A DNA stretch of 28,262 nucleotides, from positions 1 through 28,262 of the forward strand of contig DATGIL010000108.1 of NCBI GenBank assembly GCA_035295745.1, read 5' to 3'. The stretch comes from JAIQFL01 sp035295745. GTDB taxonomy: Bacteria; Acidobacteriota; Terriglobia; Bryobacterales; Bryobacteraceae. Made by a program: the position numbers and the translations under genes. The notes beneath the pieces were generated by a model. The model did not search any database. It was not told where the DNA came from and was given only the letters and a program-made list of their open reading frames with translations. Positions 1 through 7,368 of this stretch are shown here, in pieces; positions within the stretch are counted from its first letter, which is position 1, and each line of letters starts with the position of its first letter.

Positions 1-180
1 GGCGTGCTGCCGGATCAAGCCGCGCAGGCCCGTCGCAATCTCGAGCAGACGTTTTTCGAAGGACTCTTTCGGATCGGTCCGGATCACCCCGGCTACCACC
101 AGCCGGTGGTCGACGCCATCGGTGTCGATGACGCCGTAGCCGGTGCGCTCGGAGCCGCAATCGATCCCCAGAACGCGCAC
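1..180 (-). CDS. ruvC: Crossover junction endodeoxyribonuclease RuvC, N-terminal part (truncated by window edge)
   Basis: RuvC cuts Holliday junctions during recombination, working with the RuvAB branch-migration motor. The 60 codons in the window begin at a GTG at 180 and read VRVLGIDCGSERTGYG, which matches the family's N-terminal strand. The first catalytic Asp is D7 in the GID motif. The frame stays open to base 1, so about two thirds of the usual ~170-residue protein lies outside the window; this is truncation by the window, not a broken gene. It starts 3 bases after the yebC stop, and yebC-ruvC is a common bacterial gene order. GTG was chosen because the family homology begins exactly there. 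Confidence 0.88.
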   Translation of the reverse strand, partial: MRVLGIDCGSERTGYGVIDTDGVDHRLVVAGVIRTDPKESFEKRLLEIATGLRGLIRQHA

Positions 181-183
181 GGC

Positions 184-927
184 CTACGCCAGCGCCTCCA
201 GCTCTTTTTCATCGATATCGAAGTTGGAGTATACGTTCTGCACGTCGTCGTGCTCTTCGAGCGCCTCGCTCAGCTTCAACATGCTATTGGCATTTTTGCC
301 TTCGAGCCGGACCAGGTTCTTGGGCACGAAGGCGATGGAAGCGTCTTCGGAAGGAACATGGTTCGCTTCCAAAGCCTTGAGCACGGTTTCGTGAGCCTCG
401 GGCGCGGAGAGAATTTCCCAGCGGTCGCCATCGTTGCGGATATCGTCCGCTCCGGCATCGAGCGCGATGGTCATGAGCTGGTCTTCCGTAGCTTTATCGG
501 CCGGGACGAAGATTTGGCTTTTGCGCTCGAACATCCAGGCGACGCTGCCTTGCTCGCCCATGTTGCCGCCGTTCTTGGAGAAGACATGGCGGATGTCGCT
601 GACGGTGCGATTGCGATTGTCAGTGGCAACGTTGACCAGGACCGCGGCGCCGCCCGGTCCGTAGCCTTCGAACATGACTTCGTCGATCTGCCCGCCTTCC
701 AGTTCGCCCGTGCCGCGCATGATGGCCTTCTTAATGTTGTCTGAAGGCATACTGACGGCCTTGGCGGCCAAGATCGCGGTGCGAAGGCGAGGATTGCCGT
801 CCGGATCGCCGCCGTTACGCGCGGCGATGGTGATTTCTTTGATGATGCGCGTGAACGATTTTCCGCGCTTGGCGTCCAGTGCCGCCTTCTTATGCTTAAT
901 GGTTGCCCATTTGGAATGGCCCGACAT
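184..927 (-). CDS. yebC: YebC/PmpR family protein (TACO1-like)
   Basis: This 247-residue protein has the usual family length. It opens with MSGHSKWATIKHKKAALDAK, the conserved YebC start, followed by a helical region with RGKSFTRIIKEI and NPRLRTAI. Family members have been described as DNA-binding regulators, and more recently as ribosome-associated factors that help translate proline-rich stretches. The sequence alone does not decide between these roles. The start at 927 is preceded on the minus strand by GAGAGG at good spacing. ruvC follows after 3 bases, so the two are probably co-transcribed. A GC-rich hairpin lies about 20 bases upstream of the start. Confidence 0.95.
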   Translation of the reverse strand: MSGHSKWATIKHKKAALDAKRGKSFTRIIKEITIAARNGGDPDGNPRLRTAILAAKAVSMPSDNIKKAIMRGTGELEGGQIDEVMFEGYGPGGAAVLVNVATDNRNRTVSDIRHVFSKNGGNMGEQGSVAWMFERKSQIFVPADKATEDQLMTIALDAGADDIRNDGDRWEILSAPEAHETVLKALEANHVPSEDASIAFVPKNLVRLEGKNANSMLKLSEALEEHDDVQNVYSNFDIDEKELEALA

Positions 928-945
928 TTGAACCTCTCAGGTAGG

Positions 946-964
946 CCCGGCCGCGCCGGCCGGG
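946..964. other. GC-rich hairpin in the yebC leader
   Basis: CCCGGCC (946-952) and GGCCGGG (958-964) form a perfect 7-bp stem around a 5-base loop, 19 bases upstream of the yebC start. No T-run follows on the minus strand, so it is not a standard terminator. It could be a leader structure or a chance GC palindrome. Confidence 0.3.
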
Positions 965-1086
965 AAGGACAATGTAAATGAATTCAACTTACTGAGAATA
1001 GCAGAGTTGGGAATCCGGCTCAAGGCGTGTGACGCGAGGACGAGTGGGCGCTTCGGGGGGCACCGTTCCGCTGCGGAGAAGGCCTT

Positions 1087-1128
1087 CACCGCGGAGACAC
1101 GGAGGCACGGAGATCAACGCGGAGGAAA
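1087..1128 (+). repeat. 'CACGGAG'-type intergenic repeat
   Basis: CACCGCGGAGACACGGAGG and the following bases contain short direct repeats of the form GGAGACAC / GGAGGCAC / GGAGA, then CAACGCGGAGGAAA. From memory, near-identical intergenic strings (accgcggagacacggaggcacggag and variants) occur in many unrelated environmental bacterial genomes, where they often create spurious reading frames. Here it sits alone in the 281-base gap between yebC and the CPBP gene. Its origin and role are unknown. The rest of that gap holds no convincing gene. Confidence 0.5.
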
Positions 1129-1141
1129 ACAGCAGGAGGAA

Positions 1142-1168
1142 AAACAAATGCCGAGGCTTATGGCTCGG
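1142..1168 (-). terminator. Possible intrinsic terminator after the uvrA operon
   Basis: On the minus strand, 41 bases past the CPBP stop, CCGAG and CTCGG form a 5-bp stem with an 8-base loop, followed by a T-rich tract containing TTTGTTTTT. The stem is short, so this is a weak candidate, but its position at the end of a three-gene operon is right. Confidence 0.35.
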
Positions 1169-1208
1169 GGTTAGTTTGCTATCTCCGGTTTCCGCGATGA
1201 CGAGGCGA

Positions 1209-2030
1209 TTACAACACAGCGTAGAAGATCAGGGCGTTGTAGGACGCGTGCATGAATGTGGACGCCTGGGTCGAGCCGGTGCGGTGGCGCATCCACCCGA
1301 ACGCAGCTCCTGCCAATCCGATCAGGATGGCGTGACGCCAGGAGTCGCCGTATTCGCGGTAATGCAGGAGGCCGAAGGGAACCGATGCCAGCAGGATGCC
1401 GGGAATGGTGCCCAAACTGCGTACCAGCAGCGGCTGCAGAAAGCCGCGGAAGATCAGTTCCTCAGTGAGAGGCGCGATCGTGACGCCGAAGCATGCCATG
1501 AGGATCGCCGAGGTGCGCTCCTTCATCAGGTCGACCATCGGGTTATCGGTGTTGGGAATGTGGATGAGGGTCCCGAGAATAGCCACACCAATGGCGCAGC
1601 CCAGGCCGGCGATCACCGGCAGAAGAAGCGGGATTCCGGCCGGCCGCCATCCCAGGGAACGCCAGAAGGGGCGGTCGTATTGGAGGCGTAGCAGCAATGC
1701 GAGCACGCTGAACAACACGATGTCGGCGCCGAGTTGCTCCGCCAACGGCTCCAACGAGGGAATCCGGACGGCGGGGTGAACCGCCGCCACCACCGCTCTC
1801 GCCAGATTGAGACCGATGAAGCCACCCACGAACATGCACGGGAAGGCGAGGGCGACGAACAGCGCGAGATCGAAATATCCCCAAAACGGTGTGCGCTCAG
1901 GCAGCGGTTCCGGAGGCAGATACGGCGCCGGATCGCCCATCTGCTGCGGCTCGGGCGGCGGGGGCGCATTTTCCAGTGGCTGCTCCGGGGGAGGCTCCGG
2001 AGCGGTGGGGAGCGGAGGCTGATCGCTCAC
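1209..2030 (-). CDS. CPBP family intramembrane glutamic endopeptidase (Rce1/Abi-like)
   Basis: This 273-residue protein starts with a proline-rich, probably cytoplasmic tail (1-48), followed by several hydrophobic segments. The family motifs are present in order: EELIFRG (E190, E191, R195), FGLLH (H223) and HASYN (H261, N265). These match the glutamate and histidine/asparagine residues of Rce1/CPBP membrane proteases. Bacterial members act in protein maturation, bacteriocin self-immunity or unknown roles, and the substrate here cannot be told. The gene overlaps the end of the upstream DHS-like gene by 4 bases (ATGA), so it is the last gene of the uvrA operon. A functional link to DNA repair is not implied. 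Confidence 0.85.
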   Translation of the reverse strand: MSDQPPLPTAPEPPPEQPLENAPPPPEPQQMGDPAPYLPPEPLPERTPFWGYFDLALFVALAFPCMFVGGFIGLNLARAVVAAVHPAVRIPSLEPLAEQLGADIVLFSVLALLLRLQYDRPFWRSLGWRPAGIPLLLPVIAGLGCAIGVAILGTLIHIPNTDNPMVDLMKERTSAILMACFGVTIAPLTEELIFRGFLQPLLVRSLGTIPGILLASVPFGLLHYREYGDSWRHAILIGLAGAAFGWMRHRTGSTQASTFMHASYNALIFYAVL

Positions 2031-2986
2031 GAGTCCCTCTCGATGAGCGCGGCGGCCAGCAGCGGAATCATGAGTTCATGGTGGCCGGTGATGGCGTACC
2101 CGGCTCCTCCTGCGAGCGCATGCGGGCGCTGCACCACGTTCACGCGCGGGCGGTAGTGCTGGAGGAAATCGAAATTGGCGGTGACGAAATCGGCCAACGG
2201 ATGTCCCAGGTTGCGGACCGCGGAAACGGCCTTGAGAAAGACTTCGGGCATCACCACGGCAGATCCGACGTTCAGGAATACCCCACCGTTATCGAGGTCG
2301 CAGACGCACGAGCACAGGAGCCGGAAATCGCGATGGGAGCCGCTGCCGATCGCGGCGCCGTCAGCGGAGGGATGGGTATGGGGCGTGTCCGTGCCCATGG
2401 CCACGTGGACCGTCACAGGCGTGCTGTGCCGGTACGCTTGCAAGAGCAGACTCGCGGCAGCATGCTCGGGGGGCGCGATCGATTCGAGCGATCGGCCCAG
2501 AGCTTCGCCGATGCCGATCTCTTCGCGCGCGCCCGCGGCTATCGCGCAGTTCATCTCGCGCCCGGTCTCCTCCGCGGATCCGAAGCGCCCGTCGGGCAGC
2601 ACCGCCTCGACATCCTCACTGGTGTGTCCGGCGAGCGCGATTTCGTAGTCGTGAATGGCGGCCGAGCCGTTCATCGCGAAGGCGGTGGCGAAGCCCCGGT
2701 GCATCAGGTCGATCAGAACGGGCGCAAGGCCGCATTTGATCACGTGTCCGCCCATTCCCCAAATGATGGCACGCTTCCCGTCGCGCGCCGCAAGCATCGC
2801 GTCCACCACGGCGCGAAAGGAATCTGCGGCCAGGATGCGGGGTAGGGAATCGAGCCATGCGGTCAGGCCGGAGCCCTTGCGATAGACCTGCGCAAAGTCG
2901 CCGGCGCGCACCTTGCCGCCGCGCTCCTGGAGCGGCACGGTATGGAGTCGCGACAGATCGATCGGACTCTTGGAATACCGGCTCAT
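2027..2986 (-). CDS. Deoxyhypusine synthase-like protein (tentative), function unknown
   Basis: This 319-residue soluble protein has no signal peptide or membrane segment. Its plan resembles the deoxyhypusine synthase fold, an NAD-binding Rossmann-type protein: a strand-loop at KRAIIWGMGGHVIKCG (71-86), a helix LIDLMHRG, then NGSAAIHDYEIAL (106-118). Further on are TPHTHPSADGAAIGSGSHRD (201-220) and GGVFLNVGSAVVMPEVF (234-250). The lysine loop of true deoxyhypusine synthases (a GxxxDEAVSWGK-like motif) is not visible, and bacteria generally lack eIF5A, so a different reaction is likely. It overlaps uvrA by 4 bases upstream and the CPBP gene by 4 bases downstream. The fold call is from pattern memory; the gene itself is certain. 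Confidence 0.5.
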   Translation of the reverse strand: MSRYSKSPIDLSRLHTVPLQERGGKVRAGDFAQVYRKGSGLTAWLDSLPRILAADSFRAVVDAMLAARDGKRAIIWGMGGHVIKCGLAPVLIDLMHRGFATAFAMNGSAAIHDYEIALAGHTSEDVEAVLPDGRFGSAEETGREMNCAIAAGAREEIGIGEALGRSLESIAPPEHAAASLLLQAYRHSTPVTVHVAMGTDTPHTHPSADGAAIGSGSHRDFRLLCSCVCDLDNGGVFLNVGSAVVMPEVFLKAVSAVRNLGHPLADFVTANFDFLQHYRPRVNVVQRPHALAGGAGYAITGHHELMIPLLAAALIERDS

Positions 2987-5757
2987 CGCACGGCCTCGGC
3001 GGTTTTGCCGTTGGCGAGCACCTTTCGAAGAGCTTCGGCGGTGTAGCTCTTCTTGGAGCGGCTGACCTGCTCGGGCGTGCCGGCAGCTACCAGGCGGCCG
3101 CCGTACTCGCCGCCATCGGGACCGAGATCGATCAGCCAGTCAGCCGTCTTGATCACATCAAGATTGTGCTCAATGACGACGACGGTATTACCCAGATCCA
3201 CCAGGCGCTGCAAGACGTCGAGCAGCTTGCGGACATCATCGAAATGCAAGCCGGTGGTGGGCTCATCGAGGAGATAAAAGGTGCGGCCGGTCTGGCGTTT
3301 GCTGAGTTCCTTGGCCAGTTTGATTCTCTGTGCTTCGCCGCCGGACAGCGTCGTGGACGACTGACCGAGGTGGACGTACCCCAGGCCCACGTCGAGGAGC
3401 GTCTGCAGTTTGACGCGAATCTGCGGCAGGTTCTCCATGAGAGGCAATGCCTCTTCCACGGTGGCATCCAGAAGGTCGGCGATGGAGTAGCCTTTGAACT
3501 TCACCTGCAGCGTTTCGCGATTGTAGCGGCGGCCGCGGCAGACGTCGCAGGTCACGTAGACGTCCGGGAGGAAGTTCATCTCGATGCGCTTCAGGCCGTC
3601 GCCCTGGCACGCTTCGCAGCGCCCGCCTTTTACGTTGAAACTGAAGCGGCCGGGCTTGTATCCACGCTCGCGGGACTCGGGAAGCATCGCGTACAGATCG
3701 CGGATGGGCGTGAAGAGGCCGGTGTAAGTGGCAGGATTGGAGCGCGGCGTGCGGCCGATAGGTGCCTGGTCGATGCGGATGACTTTGTCGAGCTGTTCGA
3801 TGCCTTCTATCGCGTCGTGGGCGCCCGGCTCATCGTGCGAGCCGTAGATTTCGCGCGCCAGGGAGCGGTAGAGGATCTCGTTCACGAGGGTCGACTTGCC
3901 GCTGCCGGAGACTCCGGTGACTACGGTCAGAATCCCCAGCGGGATTTCGACATCGATTTGTTTGAGATTGTGTGCGCGGGCGCCGCGGATGACGAGTTTC
4001 TTTCCGCCCGGCTCGCGGCGTTCCGCGGGGATGGCGATTTCGAGTGCTCCCGAGAGGTACTGCCCGGTGAGGGAGGAGGGGTTGGCGGCAATGGCCGCGG
4101 GCACGCCCTGCGCGACGAGAGCGCCCCCCAAACGCCCGGCGCCGGGTCCGAGATCGATTACGTAATCGGCACGCTCGATGGTCTCGGCATCGTGCTCGAC
4201 GACGAGCACGGTGTTGCCCATATCGCGGAGGTGCGTGAGCGTCTGGAGAAGGCGTTCGTTATCCCGCGGGTGGAGACCGATCGACGGCTCGTCCAGAACA
4301 TACAGCACACCGCGGAGCTTGGAACCGATCTGTGTGGCCAGGCGGATGCGCTGCGCCTCTCCTCCGGAGAGAGTGGCGGCGGAGCGTTCCAGGCTCAGGT
4401 AGTCGAGGCCCACCGCCGAGAGGAACTCCAGGCGTCTGCGGATCTCATCGAGAACGCGGCCGGCAATCTGCTGCTCGCGGTCGTTGAGTTCCCAGTTGCG
4501 GACGGTGATCAGCGCCCGGGCGATGGGCAGGGTGGTGAACTCGGCGATGGAGAAGTTCTTCACGCGGACGGCCAGGCTGGCGGGGCGCAATCGCAGGCCG
4601 TGGCAGGAAGGGCACTCGGCGGGCGACATGTATTCGGCCAGCCACTCGCGGTAGCCTTCGGACGAAGAGGTGTAGGTGGAATCGAGAATTCCCAGAACGC
4701 CAGGCACTCCGTCAGCACCTTCCATCAGAATGGTACGCGCCTTCTGGGGCAGATCTTCGAAGGGCTTCTTGAGGTTGATGCGGCTTTTCTTGGCGAGGTC
4801 CTCCAACTGCTGTTGCATGTACCAGGAGCCGGCGCCGGGGCCCAAGCCACCGTCTAGCAGCGGCTTGGAGGGGTCGGCGATTACCTTGGCGGGATCGAAG
4901 CTCCATTTGCTGCCCAAGCCGTGGCATTCCTCGCAAGCCCCGAACGGGCTGTTGAACGAAAAAGAGCGAGGCTCCAGTTGCGGGACGCTGGTACCGCACT
5001 CCATGCAGGCCAGTTTCTGTGAATAGAGACGCTCTTCGCCGTTAACTACGACGATAAGGACCAGACCATTCGCCAACTTCGTGGCGGTCTCGATCGACGC
5101 CTCCAGGCGCGTCTCGATTCCAGGCTTCACGAGCAGACGATCGACCACGACTTCGATGGTGTGATTCTTGCGTTTGTCGAGCGTGATTTCCTCGTCGAGC
5201 GAGCGGAGAATTCCATCGATCCGTGCCCGGACAAATCCCTGGCGAGCCAGTTTTTCGAGGTCCTTTTTGTACTCTCCCTTGCGGCCGCGCACGATCGGCG
5301 CCATGACCATGATGCGGTCCTCGGGTTTCAGAGCCACTACATGCTGCAGGATTTGCTCAGTGGTCTGGCGCGAAATTTCGTTGCCGCACAGGGGGCAGTG
5401 CGGGACGCCGATGGAGGAGTACAGCAGGCGAAGGTAGTCGTAGATTTCCGTGATGGTGCCGACTGTGGAGCGGGGACTTCGGCTGGTAGTCTTCTGCTCA
5501 ATGGAGATGGCGGGACTGAGGCCGTCAATAGAATCGACGTCGGGACGCTCCATCTGATCGAGGAACTGGCGGGCGTAGGTGGAAAGGGTCTCAACATACC
5601 GGCGCTGGCCTTCTGCATAAATCGTGTCGAAGGCAAGTGAGGATTTCCCCGAGCCACTCAGTCCGGTGATTACCGTGAGACTATTGCGGGGAATCTCTAC
5701 GTCGATGTTTTTAAGGTTGTGCTGGCGTGCGCCATGCACAGTAATCCGGTCGAGCAT
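2983..5757 (-). CDS. uvrA: UvrABC excinuclease subunit A
   Basis: UvrA scans DNA for bulky damage and loads UvrB in nucleotide excision repair. The 924-residue length is typical. It has two ABC-ATPase halves. Walker A motifs are GLSGSGKSS (32-40) and GVSGSGKST (615-623), and ABC signatures LSGGEAQR lie at 463-470 and 804-811. Walker B-type LDEPSIGLH and LDEPTTGLH follow. Zinc modules are C251/C254/C275/C278 and C714/C717/C737/C740, with an extra CPLC at 121-124. The start at 5757 gives the standard MLDRITVHGARQHNLKNIDV opening. No clear ribosome-binding site precedes it. It is first in an operon with the DHS-like and CPBP genes. Confidence 0.98.
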   Translation of the reverse strand: MLDRITVHGARQHNLKNIDVEIPRNSLTVITGLSGSGKSSLAFDTIYAEGQRRYVETLSTYARQFLDQMERPDVDSIDGLSPAISIEQKTTSRSPRSTVGTITEIYDYLRLLYSSIGVPHCPLCGNEISRQTTEQILQHVVALKPEDRIMVMAPIVRGRKGEYKKDLEKLARQGFVRARIDGILRSLDEEITLDKRKNHTIEVVVDRLLVKPGIETRLEASIETATKLANGLVLIVVVNGEERLYSQKLACMECGTSVPQLEPRSFSFNSPFGACEECHGLGSKWSFDPAKVIADPSKPLLDGGLGPGAGSWYMQQQLEDLAKKSRINLKKPFEDLPQKARTILMEGADGVPGVLGILDSTYTSSSEGYREWLAEYMSPAECPSCHGLRLRPASLAVRVKNFSIAEFTTLPIARALITVRNWELNDREQQIAGRVLDEIRRRLEFLSAVGLDYLSLERSAATLSGGEAQRIRLATQIGSKLRGVLYVLDEPSIGLHPRDNERLLQTLTHLRDMGNTVLVVEHDAETIERADYVIDLGPGAGRLGGALVAQGVPAAIAANPSSLTGQYLSGALEIAIPAERREPGGKKLVIRGARAHNLKQIDVEIPLGILTVVTGVSGSGKSTLVNEILYRSLAREIYGSHDEPGAHDAIEGIEQLDKVIRIDQAPIGRTPRSNPATYTGLFTPIRDLYAMLPESRERGYKPGRFSFNVKGGRCEACQGDGLKRIEMNFLPDVYVTCDVCRGRRYNRETLQVKFKGYSIADLLDATVEEALPLMENLPQIRVKLQTLLDVGLGYVHLGQSSTTLSGGEAQRIKLAKELSKRQTGRTFYLLDEPTTGLHFDDVRKLLDVLQRLVDLGNTVVVIEHNLDVIKTADWLIDLGPDGGEYGGRLVAAGTPEQVSRSKKSYTAEALRKVLANGKTAEAVR

Positions 5758-5801
5758 AGAAGTGAAATGAGGGGAAAGTTGTATCTTTTATTGTCACCCG
5801 G

Positions 5802-5830
5802 TTGTGCAGTTTGCGCAATTGCGTTATAAG
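5802..5830 (+). promoter_or_regulatory. Sigma-70-like promoter for the zinc-ribbon gene
   Basis: TTGTGC (5802-5807) and TATAAG (5825-5830) are separated by 17 bases. Transcription would begin about 5837, only a few bases before the ATG at 5841, implying a leaderless or near-leaderless mRNA. This supports the downstream ATG over an in-frame one at 5802. Confidence 0.45.
5814..5823. promoter_or_regulatory. Palindrome in the spacer between uvrA and the zinc-ribbon gene
   Basis: CGCAATTGCG is a perfect 10-bp palindrome. It lies between the -35 and -10 boxes of the proposed plus-strand promoter, in the 83-base gap between the divergent uvrA and zinc-ribbon genes. That position suits an operator, but no known regulator motif is recognised. 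Confidence 0.3.
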
Positions 5831-5840
5831 TATAGCGGAA

Positions 5841-6233
5841 ATGCGGAAGTGCAAAGCGTGTAACGGGAAGCTAAAGCGGGTCCATCGAACCTTCGTCGAG
5901 CGCTTCTTGTATATGGCGATCTACGAGTGCCCCAAATGCGAGACGGAAGAGTTTGTTCCGCGCCGTTACATGTACCATTTCGGGGAGAACGCACGCTGCC
6001 CGAGATGCGGCAGTTTCCGGCCCACCAAACTGCGGGAGCGCGACAAGATCGACAAGATGCAGTGGGGATTCCTCAATCTTGTGGAACGCATGGCGGGCGG
6101 AAGGCTATACCACTGCTGCTTTTGCCGGGTTCAATTTTATGATCGGCGGCCGCTGGAGAAGGCCAAAATGGAAGGAAACGTGGAACCCCAAACGGTAGCG
6201 GGAACGCCGGACGCCGCAAAGTCAGGTGCGTAA
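5841..6233 (+). CDS. Four-CxxC zinc-ribbon protein, function unknown
   Basis: This 130-residue protein carries four CxxC pairs: C4/C7, C30/C33, C53/C56 and C92/C95, the last within HCCFC. They would suit two structural zinc sites. Between the first two is a basic stretch with RTFVERFLYMAIYECPKC, resembling short bacterial zinc-ribbon proteins of unknown role. The C-terminal 30 residues are low in structure-forming residues. The ATG at 5841 was chosen because it starts directly with MRKCKAC and lies just after a promoter-like sequence; an in-frame ATG 13 codons earlier would sit inside that promoter. The gene is divergent from uvrA and convergent with the next small gene. Confidence 0.7.
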   Translation: MRKCKACNGKLKRVHRTFVERFLYMAIYECPKCETEEFVPRRYMYHFGENARCPRCGSFRPTKLRERDKIDKMQWGFLNLVERMAGGRLYHCCFCRVQFYDRRPLEKAKMEGNVEPQTVAGTPDAAKSGA

Positions 6234-6269
6234 GCCAGCGGCCGCTTCCGTTTGTTGAGTACTCTCTTT

Positions 6270-6470
6270 TCATGTATTTGTCTTTTTGGGCTTGGGACGA
6301 GAATACCCTAGTACTGTCTTGAGACTTTCGTGTGCCTCTTCGAGGCACTTTTCAATTTCGTTGCCTTTCGGCACCTTGCCGTTTTCTACTTGATCGAACG
6401 ACGATCGGGCAGACTCAACATGTAGCATGGTGTCGGTAATTTTTTCACGTTCAACTGAGGTCAGCTCCAT
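6270..6470 (-). CDS. Small hypothetical protein, 66 residues
   Basis: The protein begins MELTSVEREKITDTMLHVES and ends in a basic KPKKTNT tail. It is highly charged, predicted mostly helical, and has no membrane segment or signal peptide. I do not recognise a family. It starts inside the last codons of the upstream gene (20-base overlap), which suggests translational coupling. The DNA is visibly richer in A and T than the neighbouring genes. A coding role is supported by the natural amino-acid make-up and the coupled layout, not by homology. Confidence 0.55.
   Translation of the reverse strand: MELTSVEREKITDTMLHVESARSSFDQVENGKVPKGNEIEKCLEEAHESLKTVLGYSRPKPKKTNT
6332..6352 (+). terminator. Possible intrinsic terminator for the zinc-ribbon transcript
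   Basis: GTGCCTC (6332-6338), loop TTC, GAGGCAC (6342-6348), then TTTT. A perfect 7-bp stem followed by a T-run on the plus strand is terminator-like. It lies about 100 bases past the zinc-ribbon stop and inside the opposing small gene, so it may be coincidental coding sequence. Confidence 0.35.
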
Positions 6471-6741
6471 CGTTTCGCGAGCAGCCGTGCTGTTCCAGGT
6501 GGCTCATGTACAGGTATTTGGCATTCTGCTTTCGTTGGTTCGCCTCGTGGATTAACAGGTCAAACCGGTTGGCTGTCAGATCGCCCTCGACAATGGCGAG
6601 AAACTGCTGTTCGTGCAGGCGTAAGAGTTCCTGCACCGCCTCGCCGAAGCCTTGGAGAAGTCGGCCGGCTTCCTCACAGTAATATCGGGGAGAAGTAGCC
6701 GAATCCCGATAGCGATCGCCAGAATTTCCCGGGTTTCCCAT
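6451..6741 (-). CDS. Small hypothetical protein, about 96 residues
   Basis: From the ATG at 6741 the protein reads MGNPGNSGDRYRDSATSP, then a helical region with QGFGEAVQELLRLHEQQFLA and an Asn/Gln/Lys-rich helix near the end (HEANQRKQNAKYLYMSHLEQ). It looks like a soluble, helical, possibly coiled-coil protein; no family is recognised. On the minus strand GGGAGG lies about 16 bases before this ATG, somewhat far for a ribosome-binding site. An upstream in-frame ATG at 6834 would give 127 residues, so the start is uncertain. It overlaps the 66-residue gene by 20 bases, and the two probably form a unit. Confidence 0.5.
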   Translation of the reverse strand: MGNPGNSGDRYRDSATSPRYYCEEAGRLLQGFGEAVQELLRLHEQQFLAIVEGDLTANRFDLLIHEANQRKQNAKYLYMSHLEQHGCSRNDGADLS

Positions 6742-6859
6742 GTTATGGTCTGCTCGACCTCCCAAATTTATTTCTGCAAACGGCGGACCAAATCGGTTTT
6801 CCGCACAAATCCGGAGGAAATCCCGAAATACCATTCCCCACCGAATTGCCCGATCGGCC

Positions 6860-7240
6860 TCAGCCCGGTTCGGATGGTTGCTCTATAAACTCGATCCGAT
6901 TGCCCCAGGGATCGCTTGTGTAGAAACGGCGGACTCCGGGCAGATTGCTGTCGTCCGTCACTCTGAATCCACGCGCCAGCAGCCTGGTTCGCAGCGTTTC
7001 GAGGTTGACGGCCGCAAAGGCAGCGTGGGCCTTCCTCGCCGGCCGGAAATCCGGCTCGACACCAATGTGGATCTGGTGCCCTCCGCAGCGAAACCAACAG
7101 CCTCCCTGCTGCTGGAGCTGCTCCGGTTTCTCAATCTCATCCAATCCGAGAACACCCCCATAAAACCGGCGGGCATCATCCTCACACCCCGCCGGTGCAG
7201 CAATCTGGATGTGATGGAGGGAGAGGTGAATCGGCCCCAC
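6860..7240 (-). CDS. VOC (glyoxalase/bleomycin-resistance fold) family protein
   Basis: About 126 residues from a GTG at 7240: VGPIHLSLHHIQIAAPAG, then a FYGGVLGLDEIEKP stretch typical of the first VOC beta-alpha-beta-beta-beta unit. GGHQIHIGVEPDFRPARKAH follows, and the end carries GVRRFYTSDPWGNRIEFIE. Likely metal ligands are the early His pair, the His of HIG and the Glu of IEFIE. The fold serves glyoxalases, dioxygenases and drug-binding proteins, so the substrate is unknown. The frame stays open to 7387, but that extension runs through hairpin repeat DNA and reads like non-coding sequence, so the GTG is preferred. No strong ribosome-binding site is visible. Confidence 0.75.
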   Translation of the reverse strand: MGPIHLSLHHIQIAAPAGCEDDARRFYGGVLGLDEIEKPEQLQQQGGCWFRCGGHQIHIGVEPDFRPARKAHAAFAAVNLETLRTRLLARGFRVTDDSNLPGVRRFYTSDPWGNRIEFIEQPSEPG

Positions 7241-7300
7241 GACATTGAGATTACCAGTCAATCCCCGATGAACGCCATCGCACGGGAATTCGTCGGCGCA

Positions 7301-7353
7301 CGAAAAGCGTCGAGAGGCGTCTCGACGCTGGTAAACAGGAGTGCCGGGGCCAC
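7301..7353 (-). repeat. Twin-hairpin element, copy 1
   Basis: Read on the minus strand it starts GTGGC and ends TTTTCG, the same frame as copies at 13981 and 27884. The second hairpin is perfect: arms AGCGTCGAGA and TCTCGACGCT around a 4-base loop (7306-7329). The first hairpin has decayed to a few pairs around a conserved CTCC loop. It lies in the divergent gap between the VOC and BNR genes. Confidence 0.75.
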
Positions 7354-7368
7354 GGTACACTCTTACTG

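Noticed and set aside
2857..4857. A 666-codon open frame on the plus strand opposite uvrA
   Set aside because: uvrA on the minus strand has every motif of its family; the opposite frame is a by-product of high GC and has no recognisable domains.
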